A stretch of DNA of 64,000 bases. Origin: DB1 sp049323655 (GTDB taxonomy: Bacteria > Desulfobacterota > Desulfobulbia > Desulfobulbales > SURF-16). Under the pieces are notes generated by a model. That model ran no database searches and was not told the DNA's origin. It saw only the letters and a program-made list of their open reading frames with translations. Made by a program: the position numbers and the translations under genes. Below, one piece after another: positions 43,696 to 52,444 of this stretch. The DNA lies in assembly GCA_049323655.1 (NCBI GenBank), contig JBMONO010000021.1, forward strand, positions 20,435 to 84,434. The letters run 5' to 3'. The stretch's first letter is position 1, and every line of letters starts with the position of its first letter.

Positions 43696-44646
43696 TCAGC
43701 GGCGGATGAGCAGCTCCCCTCCGGTTAGTTTGTGCAGTGCCCTTTCATCGAGGGCGACCTGCAGGATGGCGAGTTTCTCCTGCAGGCGATGCAGGCGGTC
43801 CGGCGTCGTGTCGCCAAGCTGGCGCAGCGTCTCCTCGCTGAACGGGTCGAGCCTGAGGATGGCGCTCAGCGATCGATCAGCCATGGCGGCCAGCGGCGTC
43901 AGGTCGGCGGCAATGGTCAGAACGAGTCCGGCCTTGGCGCGAAATTCCATCATCCTGACCTGCGGGATGTCGGCAGGAGCAGGAGAAGGCGCGGCGGCAA
44001 GGTCGGCAATGGTCATGATGCCGATCCGGTTCAGGGCGGCGCCATAGACCTCGCCGACCCCGTCGATGGCGCGGACCGGCAGATGGGCGCCGAAGGTGCC
44101 AGCGGCCGGCAACAGCGGCGCCGGGCTCTGGCGGAAATCAAGGCGCAGGGTGCGGTGGAGGGTGAGTCCGGCGGTAAGATCGATACGGGGATGGATGACG
44201 TGGTTGAGGAGGATGCCGCTGTTGGCGGCAGCGGTGGCGTTGCCGCCGAACAGGCCGAATTCCCGCAGGGCTTGGGGGGTGGTGCCGGCAAAGTCCTCCC
44301 GGGCAAGGCGGATTTCGATGGCGAGCCTGGCGGTCGGGTTGCTGGCTGGCCGGTCCGCCTCGTCAAGAAAAACGATAGAGTCGGCCGGCAGGGGCCGCCG
44401 CATGAGTTCGCTGGCCAGTCGGGTGGCGGTGGGATTGGGAGTGGCTGCCTCACCGTCCCAGCTTTTCATTCCTTCCCCCACCGCGACAAAGATGATGCCG
44501 GTCAGATTGCCGCCGCCCCGGATCAGGGACGCAAGCAGCACGCCGCAGCCGTTCATGATGCGATTGGGGCGCCAGCCTCGATCGATGGGGAGGCGGTTGC
44601 TTGCCAGTAAGCGGTCGTGATAGTATCCGTGGATGGTGATCGACAT
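43696..44646 (-). CDS. eCIS-associated protein, paralogue of the gene at 47414, with HhH-like tail
   Basis: A 316-residue protein. Its first ~200 residues align along their whole length with the protein of 47414-47944: GWRPNRIMNGCGVLLASLI versus GWTANTIVERCRILLAGFM, VAVGEGMKSWDGE versus LAVGQGLAAWDDG, and LREFGLFG in both. The second part adds LPVRAIDGVGEVYGAALNRIGIMTIADLA, a helix-hairpin-helix-like pattern, and a helical end. The start at 44646 gives the N-terminus that matches the paralogue. It probably belongs to the contractile system, although repeats and the assembly gap separate it from the other genes. Confidence 0.65.
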   Translation of the reverse strand: MSITIHGYYHDRLLASNRLPIDRGWRPNRIMNGCGVLLASLIRGGGNLTGIIFVAVGEGMKSWDGEAATPNPTATRLASELMRRPLPADSIVFLDEADRPASNPTARLAIEIRLAREDFAGTTPQALREFGLFGGNATAAANSGILLNHVIHPRIDLTAGLTLHRTLRLDFRQSPAPLLPAAGTFGAHLPVRAIDGVGEVYGAALNRIGIMTIADLAAAPSPAPADIPQVRMMEFRAKAGLVLTIAADLTPLAAMADRSLSAILRLDPFSEETLRQLGDTTPDRLHRLQEKLAILQVALDERALHKLTGGELLIRR

Positions 44647-44744
44647 CAGCGTGAGAGAGGGTGCGTTGTTCTCATTGCAGCAACTGCAAACAGCAGCCGC
44701 CATCGCCATTGTGTTTTTTTCCTGTCAACAACCGTCCTCCGGCT

Positions 44745-44889
44745 GGAGCGCCGGCGCTTTCCGCCTTCGGGAGATCCGGGGGCAATGGCACTCGCTTCTG
44801 CCGGCAACCCCCATCCCTCCCTAACCTTCGTTGGTGCGGCGGTCTGCCTTTTCCCCCTGGCCGCGCGGTGCGGCCAGAGGCGGCGCCCC
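44745..44889. repeat. 145-bp direct repeat, left copy
   Basis: Almost identical to 45369-45513 (few mismatches, e.g. CCATCCCTCC against CTTCTTCCCC). Contains the palindrome GCGCCGGCGC and a CTGGCCGC/GCGGCCAG hairpin. No gene. Confidence 0.85.
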
Positions 44890-44913
44890 ACCCGGAGAAC
44901 GGTTGTTTTTTGT

Positions 44914-45340
44914 AAGTACTTGAAGTGGCGGTACTTATCTGATCAGATAACACCTTTAACTTAAGGCACTTNNNNNNNNNNNNNNNNNNNNNNNNNNNNN
45001 NNNNNNNNNNNNNNNNNNNNNNNNNNNNNNNNNNNNNNNNNNNNNNNNNNNNNNNNNNNNNNNNNNNNNNNGCACTTTAGTCACTTAAGGCACTTTATTC
45101 ACTTTAGGCATTTAAGGCATTTTAGTACTTAAAGTACTTCAAGTGCCTAAAGTACTTGAAGTGGCGGTACTTATCTGATCAGATAACACCTTTAACTTAG
45201 AGGCACTTTAGGCATTTAAGGCATTTTAGTACTTAAAGTACTTCAAGTGCCTAAAGTACTTGAAGTGGCGGTACTTATCTGATCAGATAACACCTTTAAC
45301 TTAAGGCACTTAAGGCACTTTAGTCACTTTAGGCATTTTC
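44914..45340. repeat. palindromic tandem repeat block with assembly gap
   Basis: Three copies of a unit with the perfect palindrome TTATCTGATCAGATAA (44935-44950, 45171-45186, 45275-45290), embedded in 8-9 bp units of the type TTAAGGCAC / TTTAGGCAC / AAGTACTT. Copies two and three repeat with a 104-bp period. 100 N at 44972-45071 hide part of the block, so its true length is unknown. An inverted, slightly altered copy lies at 55514-55560. Confidence 0.85.
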
Positions 45341-45368
45341 AAATCTATCCTTCGACCGGTCCTGGTCC

Positions 45369-45513
45369 GGAGCGCCGGCGCTTTCCGCCTTCGGGAGATC
45401 CGGGGGCAATGGCACTCGCTTCTGCCGGCAACCCCCTTCTTCCCCTAACCTTCGTTGGTGCGGCGGTCCGCCTTTTCCCCCTGGCCGCGCGGTGCGACCA
45501 GAGGCGGCGCCCC
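45369..45513. repeat. 145-bp direct repeat, right copy
   Basis: Second copy of 44745-44889 in the same orientation; the two copies bracket the palindromic block and the assembly gap. Ends 23 bases before the stop codon of the next gene. Confidence 0.85.
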
Positions 45514-45535
45514 GGGCCAGGGCCGGTCGAACGGA

Positions 45536-45943
45536 TCATTCTCCTCCCACATATTTGCGCAGATTTTCCGGCAGGTTCCGTTTCTTCAGCTCATTATCGA
45601 CACTTGCGATTTTCAGACCGGCGATGCGTTTGACCACCACCGGATTCTTTTCCACATCCGTCTCCCGCGCCATTTTCTCCAACAGCGCCTTTTCCTTGGG
45701 CCTGGTGGCATCGGCATGTTTGGCCAGCACCATCTGGATGAGCGGATCGTCCATGGCGGCCAGCACCGGCACCACGGCATCGAAACAGTCGTAGTATTTT
45801 TCCTTAAATTCCGGAATAATATCCTCCCAGCAGCCCTGGCGGCAGCCTTTCAGATAGCGGAGAAATCCTTGGATTTTTTCGTCCGACGAATCGAGCAGGC
45901 CGGCCCGTTTGAATTCCTTCCAGATCATCTGCTTGTGGCTCAT
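45536..45943 (-). CDS. hypothetical protein of the eCIS operon, 135 aa
   Basis: A helical, charged 135-residue protein (MSHKQMIWKEFKRAGLLDSS...), with WEDIIPEFKEKYYDCFDAVVPVL and a Lys-rich end. No signal peptide or known family. Its ATG lies three bases behind the stop of the fibre gene, so it is translated with it; the position suggests a fibre chaperone or accessory factor, which is inference only. Confidence 0.65.
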   Translation of the reverse strand: MSHKQMIWKEFKRAGLLDSSDEKIQGFLRYLKGCRQGCWEDIIPEFKEKYYDCFDAVVPVLAAMDDPLIQMVLAKHADATRPKEKALLEKMARETDVEKNPVVVKRIAGLKIASVDNELKKRNLPENLRKYVGGE

Positions 45944-45946
45944 GGC

Positions 45947-47278
45947 TTAATCCTCGGTGAAGGTGTAGACGTACCAGACAATGTCAACCTGCTCGCTGCC
46001 GCCGGTATCGTTTCTGATCCGGATGTAGACGTCGTAATTGTCACGGCCGGCTGAGGAGCGGTAGACCAGCTCATGGGTGATATTGGCGATACCGGAGCCG
46101 CTGACACCGGTGATGGCCACCACCGGCATGTAGATCCGTTTGATACCGGCGGCCCAGCCGACATTGGCCTGGACGAGCTGGATTGTCTCCCCCGCGGGGG
46201 CCAGATCGGCCACCGAGCCGCTGCCGACGATGGTGAGATTCATTTTGTCGCGGGTAACGGCGTTATCAGCGATTTTGGCGTTGGTGACCGCCTCGTCGGC
46301 GATCTTGGCCGTGCTCACCGCGGTGTTGGCGATTTTGGCGTTGGTCACCGCGGTGTTTGCCAGTTTGTCGGCTGTCACCGCATTGTTTTCCAGACCGGCC
46401 GCGCCGATCGGGTTACCGGCGGCGCCGCCGTGATGGTCGTGGCCGGTGGCGGAAAAGAGGATCTTCGATTCGCTGATCGCCGCATCCGCCGCCACTTGGG
46501 CATTGCCCACCACGTTGGCCCGCAGCTGACCGCCCTTGGTCAGTGATTCGTCGAGCCGGTTGCCGATATTGGCCTTCATGCCGCGGGCGTCGGCGATTTC
46601 GGCGGCGAGATCGGCGAGGTTGATGCCCGTGGTGCGCAGATCCTCGATCATGGCAGCGGTGATGGTGGCGTTACCAGCCGGCCGTTGCAGGCGGGCGAGC
46701 GGATAGAAGACATGGCCGGCCGGCGGCGCCGGCGCGGTCAGGCTGCCCTGGGCCACCCGCACCGCCCATTCCCGTTTGAGGCGAACGCACGACTCGATGC
46801 CGATGGCCGGATTGATCAGGCTGGCATCCTCGCTGCTGTCCACCTCGCGTTCCCAGACATCGAGGTAGACGGTGTCGATCCGGGCCGCCACTGGGGTGGT
46901 GAGCGGGACAATCGGCGTCACTCCCCACTGTCCGGCCAGGGTCGGGTTGTTGTAAAGGGGCTGGGCGCTGTAGCGCAGGGTGCTCGCGATCATGACGTCG
47001 AGCCCCTCGACAATACAGCGGCCGGCCCCCTCGGCGGTGCCGTTGCCGCCGCGGATGTCAAGGTTGTTGGTGGTGCCGGCCGCGGCGATGATGGCAAAGC
47101 CGTCGTTGCCCTTTGGCACGCCGTTGCCGGCAAACCACTTGAGAAAGGCCCGCAGTTCGTAGCGGTGGATGTCCTCCTGCTCGTTCCAGTCCGCGTCGAT
47201 GAGCGGCACGCCCTGCTGCAAGCGGACACCGACATAGTGCTTCAGCCGGTCAAAGGTATCGCGTGAGTAGTTTCCCAT
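45947..47278 (-). CDS. tail fibre protein with DUF6519-like N-terminus
   Basis: A 443-residue protein. The N-terminus MGNYSRDTFDRLKHYVGV with LQQGVPLIDADWNEQEDI is the DUF6519 signature found in contractile tail and eCIS loci. Residues about 285-345 carry ten-residue repeats of the form NAVTADKLAN / TAVTNAKIAN / TAVSTAKIAD, as in trimeric fibre shafts, preceded by ATGHDHHGG. The C-terminal ~95 residues are beta-rich (VYRSSAGRDNYDVYIRIRND) and may bind the target. It follows the baseplate genes, as expected for a fibre. Confidence 0.8.
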   Translation of the reverse strand: MGNYSRDTFDRLKHYVGVRLQQGVPLIDADWNEQEDIHRYELRAFLKWFAGNGVPKGNDGFAIIAAAGTTNNLDIRGGNGTAEGAGRCIVEGLDVMIASTLRYSAQPLYNNPTLAGQWGVTPIVPLTTPVAARIDTVYLDVWEREVDSSEDASLINPAIGIESCVRLKREWAVRVAQGSLTAPAPPAGHVFYPLARLQRPAGNATITAAMIEDLRTTGINLADLAAEIADARGMKANIGNRLDESLTKGGQLRANVVGNAQVAADAAISESKILFSATGHDHHGGAAGNPIGAAGLENNAVTADKLANTAVTNAKIANTAVSTAKIADEAVTNAKIADNAVTRDKMNLTIVGSGSVADLAPAGETIQLVQANVGWAAGIKRIYMPVVAITGVSGSGIANITHELVYRSSAGRDNYDVYIRIRNDTGGSEQVDIVWYVYTFTED

Positions 47279-47413
47279 GGTGTAACCTCAAATGGTGAAA
47301 AAACGTCGATTGGTTATTACTTCATTGGTTCTTGGTTGGTTGGTGATGGATTGTCGTGTTGTGCTCTTGCTCTTCAACCAGTCAGCCAATCAGCCAATCC
47401 ACTCATCATCCTA

Positions 47414-47944
47414 TCAAAAAAACAGCCGGATCATCCGGATCAGGGTGGCGGCGGGATCCTTGTGGATCACCGGGTGCCGGATCGAGTTGATCATGAATTC
47501 GGTGCCATTGAGCCGCCCGAACAGGCCGAATTCCCGCAACGGATAGGCGGTGAATCCGGCCGGCGGCGCCGGATAACCGGGGGCGAGAATGGCGGTGATC
47601 TGCAATCTGCTGGTGGGCAGGGCCACCTCGGTCAGCCCTTCGTCGAGATAGGCGACGGTGAGCTCGGCAAAGGGGACGGGCGGGGTATAGGGTGTCACCA
47701 GGCCGATGGCCACCGGGTCCGGGACCGGCGGACCGCCATCATCCCAGGCGGCCAGTCCCTGGCCGACGGCCAGATGGCGGATGCCGTCGGAGGGGTCGTT
47801 GCGCATGAAGCCGGCGAGCAGGATGCGGCAGCGCTCGACGATGGTGTTCGCGGTCCAGCCGCTGTCCCGGACGGTGATGCCCTCGCCGTTTTTGACGATA
47901 TCCCGGTAGATTCCCTGCAAATGCCCGGTGGTACGCTCGTTCAT
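47414..47944 (-). CDS. eCIS baseplate/fibre-associated protein
   Basis: A 176-residue protein (MNERTTGHLQGIYRDIVKNGEG...) with FTAYPLREFGLFGRLNGTEFMINSIRHPVIHKDPAATL near its end, a pattern typical of phage-tail fibre-attachment proteins that describe an adjustable outer fold. Its ATG comes two bases behind the gpI-type gene stop. The protein at 43696 is a longer paralogue. No named family assigned with confidence. Confidence 0.7.
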   Translation of the reverse strand: MNERTTGHLQGIYRDIVKNGEGITVRDSGWTANTIVERCRILLAGFMRNDPSDGIRHLAVGQGLAAWDDGGPPVPDPVAIGLVTPYTPPVPFAELTVAYLDEGLTEVALPTSRLQITAILAPGYPAPPAGFTAYPLREFGLFGRLNGTEFMINSIRHPVIHKDPAATLIRMIRLFF

Positions 47945-47945
47945 G

Positions 47946-50279
47946 TCAGTCTTCTCCTTCGGTGAGGCCGGTATGCCACGTTCTGAAGCGGGTGCTGGCC
48001 GGCGGAAAGGCAAAATCGACGCTGCCGCCGCCGGCAAAAGGGATTCCCCAGGCCCGCAACCAGCGCCACTGGGGGATGGTATCCGTATGGCTGTCGGTCG
48101 GGCCGCCGTACAATTCCCCTGTCACGGTGGAGAGGCGGTCGCTCACCGTTTCGCCGATGAGGCGGGGGCTGTCGGCCAGCGGAAAATCGTAGGTGTAGAT
48201 CGCTTCCCGGTAAACCGCCGGTTCGATGATAAAGACATAGCGGACCTGGATCGGCAGAAACTGGGACAGCACCCCGCGCAGCAGTTGCTGGTTGCGGAGG
48301 ATCAGACCGGGATCCTCGGTGTCCGGGGTCAGGTAGATGCCGACGGTCTGCCGCGAGTACCAGTTGCGATCGGTCATCACCCCGTTGATCCCGGTGTCGG
48401 AGGTGTAGGCCTGGAAGTCGCCGAAGGCGCCGTGCAGGGCGTTTTTGGCGATGTTCGCCGCTGTGACCGTGACACTGCCGGCATGGCGCGAATCAAGGGT
48501 TCTGGTCGCCCTGAACACCGCACTGCTGTAAGTCATGCCGCGGTTGCAGCGGTAGAGCAGGGTGGTGGCGCCGTTGATGGGCAGCGGCAGCGGGTAGCGT
48601 TCCGTGTACGGGGAGCGGGTGATCTGTTCGGCCGTGTCCCAGACGGCGGTGAGCGGGTCGAGCCTGCTGTGGTGGATGGACCAGCCGCCCTGCTCATCCG
48701 AACTGAAAAAAACGGTCAGGGTGCCGTCCGGGTTTGCCAGGACGGCCGGATCGCTTTCACTGACCGTGGCCGCGTTTTTCGGGCGCAGGTGCACCGACCC
48801 CCAGTCGCTGGTAAGATTCGGGTTCAGAGAGTCCTTGACCCGCCAGGCCATGGTCGGCCGCCGCTGGCCTGGCCCTGCCCCCGGGTCCGGCTGGGACCAG
48901 AAAAGGGCAAGCCGTTCCGTTCCTCCCTGGTTGAAGGAAAGAACAAAGGCCTCGCCTTCCACCCGGGGCGGCTGGCCGCCGTCATCGGGCAGAAACGGCG
49001 GTGGATCGAGCTGCCAGCCGTTGCCGTCATGGCGATTGTAGCGCAGCCGCCACGCTTTGCCGTGCAGCTCGCGCCAGAAGAGCCAGAGGCCGCCGGTCGA
49101 GTCCGCGGTGATCGCCGGGGCACGGCGCTGGGCCGCCGTGTCGCCGAATCGATCCGGGGCCGACCAGTGCCCGTTCGCCAGGGTGCGGCGGTGGATGGAC
49201 CAGGAGGCGGTCGCCGGATCATAGCTGTTCCAGTAGAGCTGCACGCTGTCGTGCTGGCGGGCCGCGGCCGGATGTTTGTTGATGGTGGCGCCCTCGGTCA
49301 GCATTTCCCCGGCCGACCAGCCGCTTGCCGGGGTGTAGGATTTGTGCCAGATGTGCCAGCCGGAGCTGCGTCCGGCGTGGTAAAAGAGGTGGAGGCAGCC
49401 GTCACCGTCCATTGCCACGGCCGGCCGGCCTTCATAGGCGGTGTGCAGGGACAGGGGCGCGTCCTCTTCGCGCCATTTTCCGTTTTCTGCCGCCACGGCC
49501 CAGAGAGCCAGGCTCTCCGGCTTATTGCTGACAAAGATGTTGTGGACGAATTCCTTGGTCCGGCTTTCCCAGTTGGTGAGGCGCTTGACCGTCGCCTCGA
49601 CGGTGGGGATCAGCCCCACCGTCTTGTAGAGGTGCGGCGCGCTCCGCACCTCGTTGCGCTGGGCGTCGATCTCGAGACGATAATCGATCTGCCAGCCGAT
49701 CCAGCGGGCGAGCAGGGGCAGGAGGCGACCGTCCATGCGCACGAGATTGTGCAGATCGGCTGCCGCCGCGGCATGGCTGTAAAGCTGGTCGAGAATGAGG
49801 CCCGGCATCTCCAGAAAACGGCGGAGCTGACCGGCATCGCGCAACTGGTCCGGCAGGGCGGCATCGGTGCTGACGACCGTGTCATAGCGGTGATAGATGC
49901 GGGGTAAGAGTTCGTACATCAGCCCGGCAAAGCCGTGCGGGACGGTGGCCATGGCGGCGCAGCGGTTATGGCGGTCGATCACCGGGGCAAACGGATCAAC
50001 GGCATAGGGGAAGAGGGTGTAGTACCAGACGCGGCCGCCTGCCAGACCGCGATCAGTCACCGTGTAGCGGGGCAAGCCGTCGCCGGTGATGACGGCGGCC
50101 AAGCCGGTCCCTGCGGCCACCACCACCCCGTCGTCAACGGCAACGGGATAGGTGTCGGCCCGGCGCACCACTCTGACGCCGGGAAAGGCGGCCGGGTCGG
50201 GGTTGGTCCAGCTGAGCCGGATGCCGTTGCCCTCGGGACAGGCGGATGCTGTGATATCAACGAGTCGCATGCGCGTCAT
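47946..50279 (-). CDS. gpI-type baseplate protein fused to fibronectin-like and propeller-like regions
   Basis: A 777-residue protein. An N-terminal FN3-like domain (about 1-95, ITASACPEGNGIRLSWTNPDP), then the P2 gpI-type tail domain (about 110-260) with LRRFLEMPGLILDQLYSHAAAAADLHNL, LARWIGWQIDYRLE and TVGLIPTVEATVKRL. From about 265 to 560 there are repeated beta blades (GKWREED..., GCLHLFYHAGRSSGWHIWHKSYTP, TGGLWLFWREL, DGTLTVFFSSDEQGGWSIHHS), probably a beta-propeller. A final beta domain follows. Its ATG overlaps the gpJ-type stop. Confidence 0.85.
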   Translation of the reverse strand: MTRMRLVDITASACPEGNGIRLSWTNPDPAAFPGVRVVRRADTYPVAVDDGVVVAAGTGLAAVITGDGLPRYTVTDRGLAGGRVWYYTLFPYAVDPFAPVIDRHNRCAAMATVPHGFAGLMYELLPRIYHRYDTVVSTDAALPDQLRDAGQLRRFLEMPGLILDQLYSHAAAAADLHNLVRMDGRLLPLLARWIGWQIDYRLEIDAQRNEVRSAPHLYKTVGLIPTVEATVKRLTNWESRTKEFVHNIFVSNKPESLALWAVAAENGKWREEDAPLSLHTAYEGRPAVAMDGDGCLHLFYHAGRSSGWHIWHKSYTPASGWSAGEMLTEGATINKHPAAARQHDSVQLYWNSYDPATASWSIHRRTLANGHWSAPDRFGDTAAQRRAPAITADSTGGLWLFWRELHGKAWRLRYNRHDGNGWQLDPPPFLPDDGGQPPRVEGEAFVLSFNQGGTERLALFWSQPDPGAGPGQRRPTMAWRVKDSLNPNLTSDWGSVHLRPKNAATVSESDPAVLANPDGTLTVFFSSDEQGGWSIHHSRLDPLTAVWDTAEQITRSPYTERYPLPLPINGATTLLYRCNRGMTYSSAVFRATRTLDSRHAGSVTVTAANIAKNALHGAFGDFQAYTSDTGINGVMTDRNWYSRQTVGIYLTPDTEDPGLILRNQQLLRGVLSQFLPIQVRYVFIIEPAVYREAIYTYDFPLADSPRLIGETVSDRLSTVTGELYGGPTDSHTDTIPQWRWLRAWGIPFAGGGSVDFAFPPASTRFRTWHTGLTEGED

Positions 50280-51856
50280 TCACCCTCGAACATGACCTTG
50301 ATGCCCTTGCGGTAGGCGCTGATGGTGGCGGGGATGACCGGGATCTCGTGCGGCCCCAGGCTGATCTTGCCGGAGGGCTCCACCGGCCCGGCCATTTGCC
50401 CGGTCCGCCGGAACTCGCTGATGGTGACGTATTCCACCCCTTCCACTGCCTCGATGGCCTCGTAAAACTTGCTGAGATAGATGGTCTGACCGAAATCGAC
50501 ATGGTCGAAGGCCAGCAGGCCGCCGGCCGCATTCTCCACTTTTTCCCGGACATCGTCGCGGGGATAGTAGCTTTTCACCCCGATCACCGCGGTGACAAAG
50601 ATGGCGACGTAGGCGACGTCCTCGATCTCGATGATGGTCGTCACCGGCCGCTTGTCCTCGAAATAGGCGAGCAGCCCCGCCTCCAGCACGTCGCTTACCC
50701 GGCCGCCGCCCTCCGGGGCGACAAAGAGGGTGACCCGGTTCCAGTTGGCCGCCACGGCCCGCACCTTGCCCACCCCCTTGAAATCCAGGGCCAGGGCCTT
50801 ATAGTCGTCGGCGGTCACCGCCCGTTTCAGGGAGCGGAAAACGGCCGGGGCGTGCAGGACCGCGTGTTCGATGCTTTCCCGATCGGCGCCGCCGCTGGCT
50901 GCCTCGCTGTGGGTGATCGTGATGCCGTTTAGGGCGAGCTGAGGGGCATCGACAATGGTGTTGATCATCCCAGCTCCCACATTGCCTCTGCTGCCGCCCC
51001 CGACCCGGTAAGTGGCCCGCACCGTGGCGCCGTTGGCCGGGATGGCCCCGAAAATGCCGTCGCCGAAGATCACCGTGGCCCGATCCTCTTCGTCGATCTC
51101 GACAATGTAGTCCCGCTGCTTTTCCCGGCTGAAGGCGAGCGACTCCTGCAGGGTCCATTCATCGATGGTCTCGCCTAACCTGGTGGTGATGATGATGTCG
51201 CGGTTGATCTTCTGGCCGGCACCGGCGGCCCGCAGGATCAGGCCGGGGTGGGCCAGGGTGAAGCGCTGGTTGCGGCTGCCGTCCGAGGTGCCGATGATCT
51301 CTTCCCTGACCAGTCGTCCTTCCTCCACCGGGACCCCTTCCGTGCCGAGCAGCGGGTCGCGGCGCAGATGTTTCCTGCCGGTTACCGGATCAACGGCAAG
51401 CGCCCCGCAGTCGATGACCAGCGGCGCCTCCCGGGCGTATTCGAAACGGACGCTGGGTCGCTCCTTCAGGCTCTTGGTGGCAAAGGCGTCGCCCCGGCGG
51501 ATGGTGATGGTCTCGGTGCAGGCTGCCGGGATGATCAGTTCCAGGCTGGCGGCGGCCGGAGCCGCGGTGGCGAGCCGGTAGCCGATGAGGCGCAGATGGT
51601 CGATGACGCTGCGTCGGCTGCGGGCGGTGCCGAGAAAGCTTTCGTTGGCGACCCGGTCCTGGTAGTAGCTGAGGATGTCGCCCATGTGGGCGAAGAGTTC
51701 GAGCAGCACATTGCCGAAGTCGGCCTCCGATGTATGGTTTTTCCATTCCGGCAGCCGGGCGGGGATGAGGTCGCGCATGGCGGCCAGTAGACTGTCGTAG
51801 TCCCGGGCCATGTAATCAACAACGGTATGTTCGCCGATCTGTTTTATCTCTGCCAT
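50276..51856 (-). CDS. baseplate J/gp47-type wedge protein
   Basis: A 526-residue structural baseplate component. The N-terminus VDYMARDYDSLLAAMRDLIPARLPEW and FGNVLLELFAHMGDILSYYQDRVANESFLGTA, RRSVIDHLRLIGYRL are classic for eCIS baseplate J proteins (Afp11/12-like). Further on are VIFGDGIFGAIPANGATVRATYRVGGG and IEHAVLHAPAVFRSLKRAVTADDYKALAL. Overlaps the gpI-type gene by four bases; together with gp25 it forms the wedge. Confidence 0.92.
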   Translation of the reverse strand: MAEIKQIGEHTVVDYMARDYDSLLAAMRDLIPARLPEWKNHTSEADFGNVLLELFAHMGDILSYYQDRVANESFLGTARSRRSVIDHLRLIGYRLATAAPAAASLELIIPAACTETITIRRGDAFATKSLKERPSVRFEYAREAPLVIDCGALAVDPVTGRKHLRRDPLLGTEGVPVEEGRLVREEIIGTSDGSRNQRFTLAHPGLILRAAGAGQKINRDIIITTRLGETIDEWTLQESLAFSREKQRDYIVEIDEEDRATVIFGDGIFGAIPANGATVRATYRVGGGSRGNVGAGMINTIVDAPQLALNGITITHSEAASGGADRESIEHAVLHAPAVFRSLKRAVTADDYKALALDFKGVGKVRAVAANWNRVTLFVAPEGGGRVSDVLEAGLLAYFEDKRPVTTIIEIEDVAYVAIFVTAVIGVKSYYPRDDVREKVENAAGGLLAFDHVDFGQTIYLSKFYEAIEAVEGVEYVTISEFRRTGQMAGPVEPSGKISLGPHEIPVIPATISAYRKGIKVMFEGE

Positions 51857-51871
51857 GGGTGCGCCTTTCTG

Positions 51872-52429
51872 TTATTTGCCGGGGGTGGTCATTCGTTGTT
51901 TTATGTATTTTTCAAGTTTGCTGGAGGCCTCGGCATAATTGGTCGCGGTCTCGGGATCGACGGCGTATTCGGGGATGAAACGCGCCTTGTCCCGCACCTC
52001 CTTGAGGCCGGTAAAGAGGCGAAATTGCTCATCGTTGATAATGCCGGCCTCTTTGAGGGTAATGCCGATATCCTGGTCGGTCCCCTTGCTGCCGATCGCC
52101 TGGCTTGCCGATGTCGTCAAATTCTTCCAGGAATCGAGCAGGGCGGTTCTGGGTTTTGTCCGGGCCTGCCGGTAGTATCTTTTCACGACCTCGTCGGTGT
52201 CCGGCACCGGCAATCCCTGGGCCTTTTTCCTGGCGTCGAGGGTTTTTTCCCGGATGTCAAGGGCGTCGATGTCAAGCTGCTTGTCTCCCCACCTGGCACG
52301 CATTGACCGGCTGGCCAAAGACACCAGCAATTCGGCGATTTCGTCTTTGAAGACAATGATGGCGACAAGAAAGGCAAAGGGCCAGGTGGTGGTCTTCACG
52401 ATTTCTGATATGAACGTCAACCAGTCCAT
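51872..52429 (-). CDS. single-pass membrane protein inside the eCIS operon
   Basis: A 185-residue protein with one N-terminal hydrophobic helix (about 10-30, TTTWPFAFLVAIIVFKDEI) followed by a charged helical domain to the C-terminus (KYIKQRMTTPGK). The ATG at 52429 follows GGAGA; the TTG two codons upstream was not used. It lies between gp25 and gpJ genes with 15-base gaps on both sides. eCIS components are normally soluble, so a membrane protein here suggests an anchoring or membrane-release function (inference). Confidence 0.72.
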   Translation of the reverse strand: MDWLTFISEIVKTTTWPFAFLVAIIVFKDEIAELLVSLASRSMRARWGDKQLDIDALDIREKTLDARKKAQGLPVPDTDEVVKRYYRQARTKPRTALLDSWKNLTTSASQAIGSKGTDQDIGITLKEAGIINDEQFRLFTGLKEVRDKARFIPEYAVDPETATNYAEASSKLEKYIKQRMTTPGK

Positions 52430-52444
52430 CGCCAATCTCCTTTT

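Noticed and set aside
44672..44953. Small genes in the 145-bp repeats (several overlapping frames)
   Set aside because: Same residues arise from both direct-repeat copies, Arg/Gly/Ala-rich without ribosome sites; best seen as repeat DNA.
44914..45340. CRISPR array
   Set aside because: Units are short, vary in length and have no unique spacers; no cas genes nearby.
47928..49907. 659-codon open frame on the plus strand
   Set aside because: Shadow of the gpI-type gene on the opposite strand, with low-complexity Gly/Arg/Val composition.
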